Shown here: one piece after another, positions 1-15,284 of the stretch | How the letters are laid out: every line of letters starts with the position of its first letter | Numbering within the stretch: position 1 is the first letter of the stretch | Source of the DNA: Steinernema hermaphroditum | Taxonomy: Eukaryota > Nematoda > Chromadorea > Rhabditida > Steinernematidae | Assembly: GCA_030435675.1 (NCBI GenBank) | Contig: CM059625.1 | Span: 1,302,001-1,366,000 of the forward strand | Length of the DNA: 64,000 nucleotides | Direction: 5' to 3' | Program-made: the position numbers and the translations under genes | The notes under the pieces: model-generated | Seen by the model: only the letters and a program-made list of their open reading frames with translations | Databases searched by the model: none | What the model was told of the DNA's origin: nothing

Positions 1-1135
1 TTGGTCCCTCCGGTCGCTCTCTAAGCGTCGGGTTGGTCAGACAGCAAACCCTGTGGCAGTTGTGAGTGTTCCGGCTTCCAGAGGGAATTGGGACACCCGG
101 AAGCCGTAGTCCCACCACCGCTGACAACAAGATGTCCGACGCCAGAAATCCGACGCCCGACGCTGCGTGAGATGTCATCCCGAAGGTCACCGACGCTCTG
201 AGGACACCAATACTGAGGAAGACGCAACCCCCGAACCACGGACTCATCTCTCCTCTGACGCAGAAGCCTCCTCAAACGCCCCGAGAAGAAGAAGTTCGGC
301 CGCCATTTCCGGAGTTTCGCCGATTCCCAGATGCCCCGTGAAGCGCGCCGTCTCCCACCGGTTCGACGTCAACGCCGCGCCAGGAATGAAGCCGTCTACA
401 AGTGATATCCTCTGTTGTCTATTAATCGGTGTCATGCAAGGCGTAACGCCTTTGATTCATGAAGTAAAATCGTGAAAAAAAAATCGCTAACGACACGCAT
501 CGGAAGCGGTCATCAACGAGTGTGGACCTTGTTCTGGAAGGACTCTCACCTCTAGGGCACAGTAGATTAGTTGTCACCTAGGTACTACGATCCAAGAGTG
601 CAGTGACCTGTCTTCAAAAAATCCGATTTTCTACCTCACAATAACTGAAATAGCGCATTGTTTCTATATATTAATTACTACATCGCAAAAGATAATCACA
701 ACAGATACTACCAACATGAAGGACGAACATCTCCACTAGGACGCGATGTCCACTGTTTTCGCAACTGACATGGTGACTGGCCATGGGAAGAAGAGAATGT
801 TTGTAATGTTAGTCATTTTCTTTAAGGAACGTGAGTCGATCCATGTTCGACAAAAGCGGTGTTTTTTTTTTTAGTTGCGTCAGTAATGCTTCTTTTTGGA
901 GAAGTTGTTTGGTCATTTCGATGGCCGTACCTGAAACCTGTGTTTCGGTTTCCTTAACAACGTCGCATTAGTCAGCGTGAGTCCGTGTAGCGTAAACCTT
1001 CCAGCGTGAAAAACTTTACCCATTAGGACGTGAAATGGGAGCAATGTTCTCTGCATGGCCATAGTTCTTTAGTATAAAGCCGAAAATAAAACTCTGGCAA
1101 AGTGTTTGCTTCGCGCGCGGCAGCAGATCGACTTA

Positions 1136-4004
<2,869 letters not shown>

Positions 4005-4007
4005 ATC

Positions 4008-4502
4008 ATGGAGGAACCTGTGGTCTCCACGCAGAGCAAGATCACCCCTTCGCTGATTCGCTCCAAATCGGAACCCCCGTCACTGCTTCGCGCCAGCCGT
4101 GAACTCGAGTGTCACGTCGACCATCATAAGACCTCTACGAATCCCTACAACTCTTATGAGGTATCATTTGATGTGCGTTCTGGCTTCAAACGGCCCGTCT
4201 CTCCTGACTCCACTACAATACCCTCTGAACCTTCTGGAAACCAGGGCGCGGACAACACGTGCCTTCCCCATAGGGCTTCGGACGACGAGGGCTACTGCAT
4301 GAGCGAAGAGGGTGACGACACTTCGCATGTGAACAATAATTTGCCCAACAGTAGCAACCAAGAAAACCGTCTTGATGACCACAAGACCATGGAGCTGCGC
4401 ATCTGCGCCGTTTGCTCATCTGCCAATTTCATTGTCGATAAGGAAAACGCCATGGTCTGCCAATACTGCCTCGAACAGGCCTTATTTTATGTTATTTGCT
4501 AA
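4008..4502 (+). CDS. small CxxC...CxxC putative zinc-ribbon protein, copy 1
   Basis: This is a single open exon of 164 codons. The ATG at 4008 lies three bases after a strong nematode acceptor (gtttacag, ending 4004), the arrangement expected of a trans-spliced first exon. The N-terminus carries Ser/Pro motifs (SLIRSKSEPPSLL). The middle is acidic and low in complexity (SDDEGY, SEEGDD). The last 35 residues hold CAVC and CQYC, 14 residues apart, which would make one zinc ribbon. The next gene is a diverged paralogue with the same order: RSxSxP motif, acidic S-D/E-DEG patch, terminal CxxC pair. An upstream exon (3757-3807, ending ATGAAAATG before a GT) is open and in phase 0, so a longer N-terminus is possible. 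I do not recognise the family. Function is unknown; an intracellular metal-binding adaptor is only an inference. Confidence 0.72.
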   Translation: MEEPVVSTQSKITPSLIRSKSEPPSLLRASRELECHVDHHKTSTNPYNSYEVSFDVRSGFKRPVSPDSTTIPSEPSGNQGADNTCLPHRASDDEGYCMSEEGDDTSHVNNNLPNSSNQENRLDDHKTMELRICAVCSSANFIVDKENAMVCQYCLEQALFYVIC

Positions 4503-4764
4503 CCTTTGATTCGTTGGAGTCCGTGTGAGAGAAGCCGTATGTACAATTATGTCAAAGATAAAACTGATTATTTTATGTTGAAATTTTCTTTGATTCCGGT
4601 GATGCTATACCGGTATTCATATTTTCATTCCCTTTTTAATGAATGAATTTTATCCTCTAAAAACGATACAAAATTTGTGAACTCATTTCATTATTGCTGG
4701 TCCACAAATAATAGTAAAAACGACACTATTCTTATCAACGAGAATAACAAAGTTGTTTCAGAAA

Positions 4765-5190
4765 ATGGATAAGCACTTCCTCAAGAATCTTCCTGACTTC
4801 TCTAGTATGATGCGCAGCACCTCCGCGCCGTCCGTCTTCGAGCCTGTTGTGGATCCCCATCGTGGAAGCGAAAATGGCATGTCCCGCAAAGACCTCGACG
4901 ACCATATCGATGCCGATCCGATTGCTGAGCAAAACAACCAGCATCATCATCATCAGGTGGAACATCATCAGGGACCCAACGAAGACGTTTCCGAAGACGA
5001 GGGCTTCTCTGCCGGTGAGACTGATGACGAGAATCCCTTGGGAAACGGTGCTAATGATGACAATCGCAGCGAGGACAGCAACGGTCCGAATGAGGGGATT
5101 TTCATCCCCTGCAAGAATTGCGGCTTTGAGAACGTCTACAAGGACGGCGACAAACACTGCCCGTACTGCAACATTCAGCTCCTGGTGTAG
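4765..5190 (+). CDS. small CxxC...CxxC putative zinc-ribbon protein, copy 2
   Basis: This is a 141-residue open exon starting at the ATG four nucleotides after acceptor gttgtttcag (ending 4761), again the layout of a trans-spliced leader exon. The N-terminus reads MDKHFLKNLPDFSSMM and is followed by RSTSAPSVF. A His-rich run (HHHH around residue 55) and a long Asp/Glu/Asn-rich stretch with SEDEGF follow. The protein ends with CKNC and CPYC, 12 residues apart. It shares motif order with the gene 260 bp upstream on the same strand, so the two are tandem duplicates, probably old because only the motifs are conserved. The short gap and the internal acceptor would also fit a two-gene operon. Function is unknown. 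ATTAAA shortly after the stop may serve for polyadenylation. Confidence 0.75.
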   Translation: MDKHFLKNLPDFSSMMRSTSAPSVFEPVVDPHRGSENGMSRKDLDDHIDADPIAEQNNQHHHHQVEHHQGPNEDVSEDEGFSAGETDDENPLGNGANDDNRSEDSNGPNEGIFIPCKNCGFENVYKDGDKHCPYCNIQLLV

Positions 5191-8100
5191 ATAGATTAAA
5201 TGATGTGTGCATTATAATCGGTGAAATAATGTACTTGTATGATTTTGTAAATGTGTTCATAAACTGATTTACTTATAGTTATACCTCCTGCTGTTGTGTC
5301 AGTCATCTTTAGTCCCGAATCTTCGAAGATAAGCAGGAACCAGAATTCAACGTATCTCTTACCGTAGGACATTGCCAGTTATTTGACGGCGATCCTGAGC
5401 AGTGACGAGTTACTGTTTTCGGTTATCAGAGTTGAGGGAAATTAGGTAAATGAATCTTACCCACTAGTCCACATCGTGCAGTTTACTAATTATAAGACCT
5501 TCTACGTGAGGCGGCAGCGACCATCTTTGAACATTCCATTATGTTTGTAAAATTATGGAAATCAACTGGAACTCAAAATTCCTTAATAAACATAACATTC
5601 TCTTCGCCGCAGGTTTCGTAGTTTGGATCACTGTTGTAATCTTGATGTAAGCCTAAGACATCTTTGACACAAAAATTAACGAAACTTTGAACACCCACAG
5701 AGTCGCTTGTTTGACACTCTTCTTTAGGAGGTCTCTTATATTCTCGCATTTTATTCCCATGTACTTTGCACCCTACACCCCTGTTCATCGTCTAATTTGT
5801 ATCTGCAATCATGTTTGCACTTTTGCCCCTCGTAAAATTAGGTCCGGTAGCACGCATAATGACCGTTTTATGACATCTTCCGCGCGCGTTCCTTAACACG
5901 TCTGTGTCGTCGGCTTCCGCATAAAACTTCAAAATCGGCCCTCTTTGATCTTCGGCTTCTTCGCGCCCGCCCGCCTCTCCTGCAGATCGCCCACATCACC
6001 CGGCCTTTTCCATATGAGGAGGCATTTCATTTTTGCAGCTTCCTCACAAGAATATGTATCATTTCGTTCGTACCAATATAAACTACTTACTGACTTTATA
6101 ATTTCTGAGAAAAGCGAAAAGAATTTTTAAAACTGACGTTTTGAAAGGAGCCTAGAATTTTTCAACACTTTGTTTGTTCTCCTCTCGGTTCAATAGCAAA
6201 CCAGTCAAGATACCACAAGTTACGTTTTTCAATCCCTATCATGCCTCCATGGTTTGATGTTAATTGTATTGAAGGAAGTTCGTCAGGACGGTGAACTGAG
6301 TCAAATGTACAGTTTCTCGTAACCTGAGACGCACTTTGTCCGTATTTCTTCTGTAACATCATGAACCCTGTTGCTGTTGTAGCTGTGAAATCCTTACCCA
6401 ACAACGCCACTTCTTTATCTCCCAATAAACGACCGGAAAAGGACTATCTTTAGCCCAGAATACGATGGTATTTTTATAGCGTTGTTATGCATCCGTGTAG
6501 ACGAACGAAGACCGACTTACGGTCGCTGTTTTCGTACAACGATATTGCAGCAGAATGATTGAAAAGTAACATGTGTTTGCTTAGAATTTTTGCTAACTTC
6601 CTAGATCGTGGAATCTCTTCAGTACCTGGAAACATTCAACCGCTAACAAGCGAACACTAAGCTCTTTTGGCCGAACCTCCCGAGTCCTCCTGTTCTCCTA
6701 CCGTTCCCATAAACCACTTTTGTGTTACAAGTAAGCTGGCCAACTAATTGTCAACGGCAGCAATTTCATAGTTAGCCTTATACACCCCACCACCTATTTT
6801 ATTTGTTTGGTGCCACTGCGTGAATGACCACTTTTTGATTACTTATAAGCTTTTGTCTTCCAAGTCGTCCAACAAACCGATGATCATCTGCTTTTCAATA
6901 GAACGAACGTCACTTCGTTCAGCATCTCCATTTAGCCCAAGCATCCTTGCGTCGATCGGTAACTTTTTCTTCCCATAATTCATAGTGGCCCCATGTGTGG
7001 CGCCAGTCTTTCGGCGCCTCTCCGGATGCCTATTCATGAAGGGGCGGACAGAGCGAGGGCGAGCGACGGTCGGTTCTCGCCTCGCCGGCGCGGCCTGTTT
7101 GAGCGCGGCGCCACTCAAAGGGCGAGAGCAATCGTTTGCTCATTCCGCCGTCGCTAATGGTCGCTCGTTTGGCGACCGCCCGGTCGCTAGAGGGATACTG
7201 TAGCTGCGGCGATCGCGCCTGCTGGCAACTCGAGAAGTTCGCGTTGAGGATTAGGTTATGTAATAGAGGCTATCGAAGATACACACATATCTAGTTACTT
7301 GCCAGTTTCTTGCTATCGGGGTAAGCTGCTAAACCAAGAACAACACAGGAACTCAAAATCACGGTAAAACCTGCTCTACATTGCTTGGACTGGTGTTCCT
7401 ATGTCTCTACCATACATTTCATGTTTCGAAGGGTGCAAAAGAACGGCAGAGCAATGTGAAGGAAACTCTTTTCTGGTCACACTTCGATGGAGTGCGCTGG
7501 CCTGCCGTTGTCGTGCGTCATGCCGGGTGCCTCTTTGTGACTCTTTTCTCCGAGGGAAACGCCTCGGTTTGTCAGCAGTGTTGCGTTTCACACAGCGATA
7601 GAGAGTTGGATGGTACGCTCCTTCAAGTTCCTCCTTCTCCTTCTACTTCAAGTTCGAGAGTGTGAACTGTGGCCTTATCACCGTGGCCATCAGGCGGAAC
7701 CGCTTTGAAGTGGTGGCGTGCTTCCGGGTACCATTCTCTTTCGGCCACGTCATTTAAAATTCAAAATTGGTCGAAGAGAATGCGCGCCAAGTTGAATGCG
7801 TTCACGAATTGCGACATGTTGAGATGCTCCTCTTCTCCGGTTCCTGCCAGACGAGTCCGCATCTGCGCAATGCCGGCCTTTGTGTGATAACCTCAGAAAC
7901 CATATGGAAATGTCGTGCTTTCTTTGTACTTGTGCCACGGTTTGGTTAAACTGTTCTTTCAGACATAAAAGGCAGCCGTAGCCGTGGTGCCTGATGTGCG
8001 TGGCGGCGCAATCTAGAATGCTCCGTTCCGGACGCTTTCCGCCTCCTCCTTCGGTAGGTTTAAATTCAATGTGACTGTGTATTTTGTGGAACAGAATAAG

Positions 8101-8702
8101 CAAATGTATCGCATGAAACACTAAAAAAACCAGGAACAAACGCGTTTTACTGTATTGTGTTTTGGAGCGAGTAATAGAAGGAAAAGTTGCCATGATTTCA
8201 AAACTTCTCCTTGTCTGATTTGCAGCATGTAGTGTACTGGGAATTGGTTGAGAAATTCCAGGGGTTTTTTATTTACGCGCTATGACTTGACGCGTCTGCA
8301 ATGTGACTACGTTTCCTTCACTCATTTGGCGCGAAGATCTCTTCACTACGGTACGAAATCATTTATAAAAAGTTTTTAGACCTTTGCCTTTATTTAACCT
8401 GCATGTAACCTAGTCTGAATGACGTCGGAAACTCTGCATTTTCCACATCGTTTTCCTGCGCGCTCCGAAAACACCAGATAAATATGGAGATATCTTTCCG
8501 CAGAAGGATCCTTGTATGATACATGAAGGAAACAAACGATGATCCTTGTACACGAAATCTTACAATGATGTAGTTCTCGCGTTTTAGTGGTTTATCACTT
8601 TATGAGCGTCTAACGTCATTCTACGAGCAGCGCGGCGCTTCCTTTAAAATTCAAACTTATGGTCAATCTTCCTTCTTCCTTACACGTCCCCTCTTCTTGC
8701 AG
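5191..8702. other. long stretch without a confirmed gene; GC-rich patch at about 6990-7230
   Basis: No complete gene model could be built. The minus strand has several moderately long open frames with protein-like composition (5573-5788, 6162-6425, 6843-7118), but I could not join them with splice sites. A GC-rich patch at about 6990-7230 with repeated CGCTCG/GGCGA motifs contrasts with its AT-rich surroundings and may be a promoter for the gene whose first recognised exon is at 8703. TTTAAAATTCAA occurs at about 7753 and 8643. Confidence 0.35.
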
Positions 8703-11700
8703 CCGAGGAGCCGCTCGTTCCTGTCGAAGCGGTTGATGGGCATCGAGCGCGTGGACTTGGCAAGGAGGCTTCAGATGTTCCGACTACTGGCACGATGCAG
8801 CCTCAACACACAGGCTCACCGGATCAACTCGCTGCTGAAGTTTCCGGTCGTGACGGAGGAAATATTAATGTTCTATGAGAGGTGCCAGCTTACCCCTTCA
8901 CAAATGGACTCGATGCACTGGCTGATATCGTACTACTTGTATGTGGCTTCTGTTCATGTAAGTCGTTGCACAGCATAAACTAAACTGACACACATCGCGC
9001 AATTCGCATTCGACTGAATTAGCTAGCAAAAGTAGTCAAATGACCGACCAATAGTATTAGTTTACAATCTTTTTTGAGCAGTTCGATTGAAGAAAGATAA
9101 TGCCTTTTTGTGCCACCATATGCTTTGGCTGGCTCAGGCATCGATCAGTCGGCCACGCTCGGCCATCTTTCTCCATTTACTTACATTTTACAACACCTTT
9201 AAAATTCAAACAAAGATCCTAATAAAGATAATTGGGCAAAAGGCAGACCAAAGCTATTATGATAGTATTAAATATCGCAGTTTAGGAATCACTAAACCGA
9301 ATGTTCCACTACTTTTACTTCGGCCACGGTGAACTGATACCTTCCCGCTTCAAGACACTGTTCATTCAGTGCGCATGGAAACATTTCGAGCAGTTCTTAC
9401 ACGCGTCTAAGAACCAGCTTTTGTCTCTACTAGTGATGCTGAATGACGTTGAACTCTCCACAAGACAAGAGGATCTGAAACTTCTCGACACTGTAGCAAT
9501 CTCACATGGACATCTTCCCATCGACCGACTCGACTTTCCGTACTACGAAGGTGCGCTACCTGGAATTGGGTACATTTGGAAGGATATCTCGATGGTGAAA
9601 ACGAACAGACGTGTTCCTCGAGAGATTAAGAGAGGCCGATGTGTCTTCAAAATTTTAGTTGACCCGCTTCCGGAGAAGGTTTACAGAGGTAAGAGTGTCA
9701 AACATGAAATGAATGCAGTGTCCGAAATTGTGCAAATCCCTCTTCTATGTTTAGTCGCGCTTCCATCGTCACGTTCCTTTCTTTTTGATCGCCATGAGAA
9801 CAGACAGCATACGGCAACGCATTCCTCTGTTTTGCACGGCGTTGCAAAAATGCCAAAACATTCTTGGATTTATAATTAGACGGATGAGATTCGATCTTAA
9901 GCTTTCATCGAAACTAGTTTTAGTATTCGTTTGACATCACCAGATCTTTCTCACTTTTTGTTAATTATGGGTAACATGGAAGAGTGAATGGAATTGTATT
10001 ATCTACATTAACCAAAACAAACTTTTTTCTTCATGGCCTAATTCAATTCATAACCTGTCTGTGTTACCTCTAATGTTCTCGGATTTAGGGCAACGACGCC
10101 GCAGACGAGAGGTGCCTGCATCCAATTCTCTGGCCCTCACTTCCAGTTTTCCTTTGTCGCCGTATGATCACCATCGAAGTTCACCGTCAAGCGGCTACGG
10201 GTCGTCGCAGTCCTTGTCAGCAGTCTCGTCGCCCACGCCGACCGCCTACGAGGCAACGTCGGCCACTCCCTCGGCACGGGCTTCGCAACGAAGCGCGCGT
10301 TCGAGGACCAGAGGCAGTGGCGGCACAGTCAGCAGCTCAAGCACGTCAAGCGTCTCGACATCCAGCAGCTCCATCCCGACTGGTTCTACTCTCGCGCAAC
10401 TTCTGAGCAACGATAGCGACGACGACAACGAGCCGCCGAGGAAGCGTCCCACACCGAAAGACAGTCGTCTCCGCATTTCACCGAATCAGATGTCGCACAA
10501 AGCGTTATGCTCAGAAATGACGACGGAGCAGATGGTGATCCAGAACATCTTGAGGGAGCTGAAGAGCGATGTAAAGTTCCAGGAGCTGGACCGTATCTGC
10601 GCCCAGCGAGAAGCGCTCCTCACCTACCTGAAAGCGGCCGCCTACGCCCAGCACGCGCGTTATGCTTCCCTTGAGGCTCTCATGGAGATTGAGCCGTTCG
10701 ATCCGAAGCGTGGATCATTGCAACGTGTCGAGGTTGCCCCCGCGGAAACCACCACACCGCAGTCATCGAAGCGTTCTACTACATGTCCCGTAACCAGATC
10801 GGATTCGAAAGGTCGTCGCATTACCGTACTCTCAACAAGACGTCGCAAAATTGCTCCCAAGAAACAACAAGCGCCTGTGTCCGCCACTCAGCCGTTAGCT
10901 GCGAAACGATCAGCACCCGCCAGCGCCGCCGCCGTGAAGCAGGCGGAGTCCATTCACCAAACCCTAATGAATCAGCAGCGGAGAGAAGGGCCCCAACAGA
11001 AGGGAGCGTGGAGTGAATCGAGACAGTTCATAAAATCGACCGACAACAAAATGGCCTCTAACAACCCCAATGCGCAGCAAAATCTTCAGGGCGCTTTTAG
11101 AAAGACACCGAGCCTCGCTTACCACCCGTATCGCCATGATCGTCCTCAGGTAATACATATGTCCTTTCAAATTGATACAAACGGTGCCGTGTTATAGATT
11201 AACGGTGCCCTGAAACAAGTAACTTTTCAATGTCCCCAGATGTCCGAACAACTGTCCGAGCTTGAAACCCAGCAACCCAGCAACCAGCAAATCCAACAAC
11301 TATCCTGGGTCAATCCGCATGGACATCAACTTACGCATACGCAACGCTGACGACCATGCGCGTAATGCCAGAAGGACAAGTAGACGAGGTAAGATTCTTT
11401 TTTAGTATTTAGAGCACAATTATGGTTGGAGCTAAAAAACGCACTTTTCTCTGGAGGCATTTGAGATTTCGTGTATTCCTTACGAAGAAAGCAGCGCATC
11501 ACCGTTATGAAACGGGTTTCGACTTTTCATCATGTTGTGTTTCAGAATCCGGCGATGTTCCATGCCGCTCCTGTTGACTCTACACCGGTGCAGGTCAACG
11601 ACGTCTCCCAGTCCTTCCGTGGGCAGGTGGTCAACCAGTTCCAGCACCACGCTGCCTCCGATCAGTGGTACAGCGATATCCCCGCTCATGCGCAGGCACC

Positions 11701-12070
11701 GCTGCAGCTTTCTCCTCCGCAGTATCAACAACAGGACTTGGTGGCCGGAGAGCTCTCACAGCGGATCACGGTTCATGAACTCCCGTGGAGTATTCAAGTC
11801 TCTGGCGGCTCTTTCCTACAGAATCACCACACACCTTTTCACTGCAACCGCACCATGAACCTCAGTCCGGATGTGCAGAGCTCCTCATGCACCGAGCAGC
11901 ATCGATGTGTTCATCATGCCCGACAAGAACGTCGTGAGGTATGAAACGTTACGCGAATTTTATAAAGCGTTCTGTTCTAGAAGCTCGAGCAGTACAAACT
12001 CAATATTCGCCGTCTTCGCAACGAGCGTCTCTTCGAAAGCTTGCTCAAGAATTATGACAACAATAATTAG
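8703..12070 (+). CDS. large basic Ser/Gln-rich protein, probably nuclear (5' end not found)
   Basis: Six exons close in phase: 8703-8957, 9286-9688, 10089-11149, 11281-11388, 11546-11938 and 11981-12070. Together they encode at least 769 residues. The 8703 exon opens with an acceptor in phase 0, so the true start probably lies upstream. The first 220 residues form a folded-looking region rich in Leu, His and aromatics (QMDSMHWLISYYLY, SHGHLPIDRLDFPYYEG). A basic block QRRRRREVP and long Ser/Thr/Pro low-complexity sequence follow, then an acidic NDSDDDNEPPRKR segment resembling a nuclear localisation signal, a helical region near residue 380, and a Gln/Pro-rich tail ending in a charged helix (KLEQYKLNIRRLRNERLFE). 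AATAAA lies at 12383. The fourth exon uses the second of several CCAG acceptors, the only one that keeps phase. I do not recognise the family; a transcription or chromatin cofactor is an inference from composition. Confidence 0.6.
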
Positions 12071-15000
12071 TTGCACGCCTCTGCAGAACTTCTCCAGCGC
12101 AGGATGCAGACACCTTTTTACTATATCTTTATGCTTGATGCATGTCGTATTCATGATTTCCTTATGTTCCTTACCAAACTTACGCCCAGTTAATATCTTA
12201 TTTTTCTAAAGTTCTCGCCTCCTTTGATGTATATCCACATGTAATGTCAATATGCGAGATCATTCTCTTCAGTTTTGTAACGAATCTGTTGTGACTTATC
12301 ATCTTGCTCAAAGCGTTTCGAAATTATGAAATTATTTGCTTGTATGCTTAAAAACGCGTAAACTCTTCGTTTTGCTTGCATCAATAAATGCGACTTTGAT
12401 TGCGTTTGATGACGTAAAGATGTGATTGGTTCCCTACCTAACCCCGTCCTTCAAGTAGTGAATGCTATGTTATTCGGCGCTTCAGGACTCTAGCCGCTTT
12501 TTGGGCCCCTATATCCCGCTATAAGTACGCGAACCACCCTTACCATCAAGATCCAAAATTGTATTGTAAAGCCGTATTATATGGTCATGCGCCTTTTTGT
12601 CGGGACTCCTTCAAAGTGGAACTCTACAGTACAGTTTAAGAGAACGACTTTCGCGTTTTAGTTAAGATAATTAAGCTGTTGCAGTATTTTCGATTTTTTG
12701 AGACTGTTGGAAAGAGAGTTTTTCTGCAAATTACTGATCAGTCAAAATCTTCGTGTTCACAGGAAATGCCTTCTGCTTTGTGCTTGGTGGAATGACACCC
12801 AGACGGTTAAAAAAACGTTCGCTCACCGCTGCAAAAAAGACGCTACAGTAGTATGTCTGGCATGGCGGCGGCGCGACATTACACACTGCATTTGCATTCT
12901 AGCTGATCACATGGACGTTTTGGCTGATCACTTTCCCATCACCAACAGCGTCCCCTCATTTAAAATTCAAGACAGTGACGTCGCGTGACGTCGATGGGAC
13001 AAAGCGCTCACTGTGGAACACAAAAAAAATTGTGAGAGTGATACAGTGACTGAGCGAAGGGAGCACCCATCCAGCGGGATTGATCATGTGTGTTTTCGCA
13101 AAAAACTGAAACATACAGTAGGAACCTCTAAATTAACACCCTTCGTCAGAACCGTCCAATAGTAACCAAATTTGTTAGGCGTACAGCAGCGCATATGGAG
13201 TGTCTATGTTCTTGACCGGCTGCAGTATTCTTCTACTCGATATAGCTGCATACTTTTTAATGAATAGCGCGAGGGCGCCTCTACACAGAAGGAACGGATC
13301 TCACTGCTGTTCCCCGCGCGCGCTGCGTTTTCACATTTCGATATCGGATTCAGGCAACACCTGCGGTTTAGTGGGGTCCTTGGTCCATAGTTCCAAAAAA
13401 AAAGTTTAAAATACCCGAACTATTGTTGCTTTAACATACTGTTCGTTACGGGTCTCTCATATAAACATGAATTTTTTGTTCATTTGTCAATTGACTTTCT
13501 GATTTGATTAAGCTGTCGACCATACGTTTTCTGCATCGTGCCACCACTTCTCACTTTTCAAAAGACATTTCCCAAGCACAGCCATAATTTTTATGACCGC
13601 TCAAATGCCAGTTTTTCGACGTACAGTACCGCTGACCATTTATTGCTTTCCGGAACCCCGCAACAATTCTTTGTTCCTTTTGCGTTTGCTGCTGCTTTCC
13701 TTTACGTCGTATTAGCATATCGTTTGTGGGAAAAGAGCACGTATTCAGCAACTGCTCGCTGGCGCAGATCGCCGGCTCGGACATGCAGATGTACAGAACG
13801 TAATTTGTGCCGTCACGCCCTGAGCACAAAAATCGCTTTTTTATACAAGCGCGCACGCCCTCAAGTTTGGAGATGAAGGAGGCGGAGGCAGCGCAAGCGC
13901 CAGATGCGAGCGGAGTTTAGTCAGCCGACGGCGCGAGTGCGGTTGGGCCACGGTGACGGAGCAATCGAGCGAACGAGAGACGGCGGCGCTGGCGACTACA
14001 GTATCTGGAGCGACGCGAAGGAGAGGCAGTTAATTTCTTGCGTTATTGGTGCGCCTTAAGTAACTGTAGAAATAGATCATGTGGTGTGCGCAAGCCATTC
14101 ATTTATTTATTTAAGTATTTAAGTAGTGGCTATGTTCATCGCTACCTATAACCTTACGCGATTTCGCAGAGGGGCAGGGATCCGCTTGATAGTTACAATA
14201 TGCGCTATGATTGCCTCACAGTAAGCGCAGTAGGTTGCTTTTCCATGTCTCGCTTCGACATACTGGGACGGTAACCCTAAGGGTCACAATTCTCGACATG
14301 CTCGACGAAGTGATCTCTGAGAAGTTCGTGCGTATTTCAGGCAACCCCTCAAGTCTGATTAGAAATGCAGATGGTTACCGTTGCAGCGATGTAAACCTTT
14401 GAGCGTGCACAGCGGCGACTCTATTGATGCGGCTGCGTAGCGTAATTTATTGCTTGCAAATCAGCATTTCTTTGTTTGGCTCTAAGTCAATAAGCGGGAA
14501 TGGAGCCACAGTTGGAAAGCGGTGAAAGCGCCAAGTGAGTGCAAGCGAATGTAAACAGTGCGGCAATATATTAAAAAAGGTTGCGCCTACGGATGCAAAT
14601 TTTCCCTATTTTTACAATGGATACGGTAGTGCGATGGCGGTGATATTCAGGAGTACTTTGAACTCGATGATTATGCGCTTGTGAATAAGTTATCGACATT
14701 AGTTACGAGCATGAGTGTGGCGCCATCGCCTGGTGTTAATCATAACTCGCTGTGGTATCACTGGATACGTGGTGCCGCCGTTCCTTTTCGCCGGCTTGCG
14801 AGCGGATGGTTTGGATTAGTACGCGTGCCGAAACAAAGATGGTGATTGGCTTTGTCATATCCGCTATCTTGTGTAAACCACAATCGGCTGCGCTCGCTAT
14901 TCAGACACCAGACTTTCACATGGAATGATAGTATTGCAAAGTGGGCCTCATAATTGACGCGCCGCCGTTCTGTCGTAGTCCTAAGTGTTTCACCAAGAAA

Positions 15001-15284
15001 CGTTTCATGATATAGCTAAGACAGTAGTGTTCCATTGAAGGAGAGGAGGAGCAGGACAAAAAAAACGCCTTAAGTCAGCTTTGATAATATGGACTACACT
15101 GTAGAATTTTCGCGTAGAATTCAACTGTTTGCGTTTTGACAAAGGCAGCCAGTTTCAGAGCGCGGGTAACCATCGACCATCCCGACTTCTACCGATAAGC
15201 TTTTCTTGGCTGAAGATGGTTTGTACTAAGTAAGGGGATGTGCACACATCTTTGCTATTTGCTCGTTCCATTTTAAGTTATCAG
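12071..15284. other. gene-poor stretch with GC-rich patch at about 13860-14020
   Basis: The first 320 bases are the 3' UTR of the preceding gene, with the poly(A) signal at 12383-12388. Beyond that I see no supported gene. A GC-rich patch (about 13860-14020) looks like a promoter. Several CTACAGTA/TACTGTAG words are scattered between 12600 and 15100. A short stretch at about 15160-15219 is open and in phase 0 with the exon at 15285 and may be an upstream exon of that gene. TTTAAAATTCAA recurs at about 12958. Confidence 0.35.

Noticed and set aside
1..480. Possible C-terminal exon with a zinc-knuckle-like CVRCHPEGH segment
   Set aside because: Two or three frames look equally protein-like in this GC-rich stretch, the last knuckle Cys is replaced by Asp, and no splice site ties any frame to a gene.
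4735..5157. 140-codon minus-strand frame opposite the second CxxC gene
   Set aside because: It is the antisense shadow of a gene supported by a trans-splice acceptor and paralogy; its hydrophobic look comes from reading acidic codons in reverse.
13909..14068. 52-codon plus-strand frame in a GC-rich patch
   Set aside because: Short, Arg/Gly-biased and without splice signals; better explained as promoter-type sequence.
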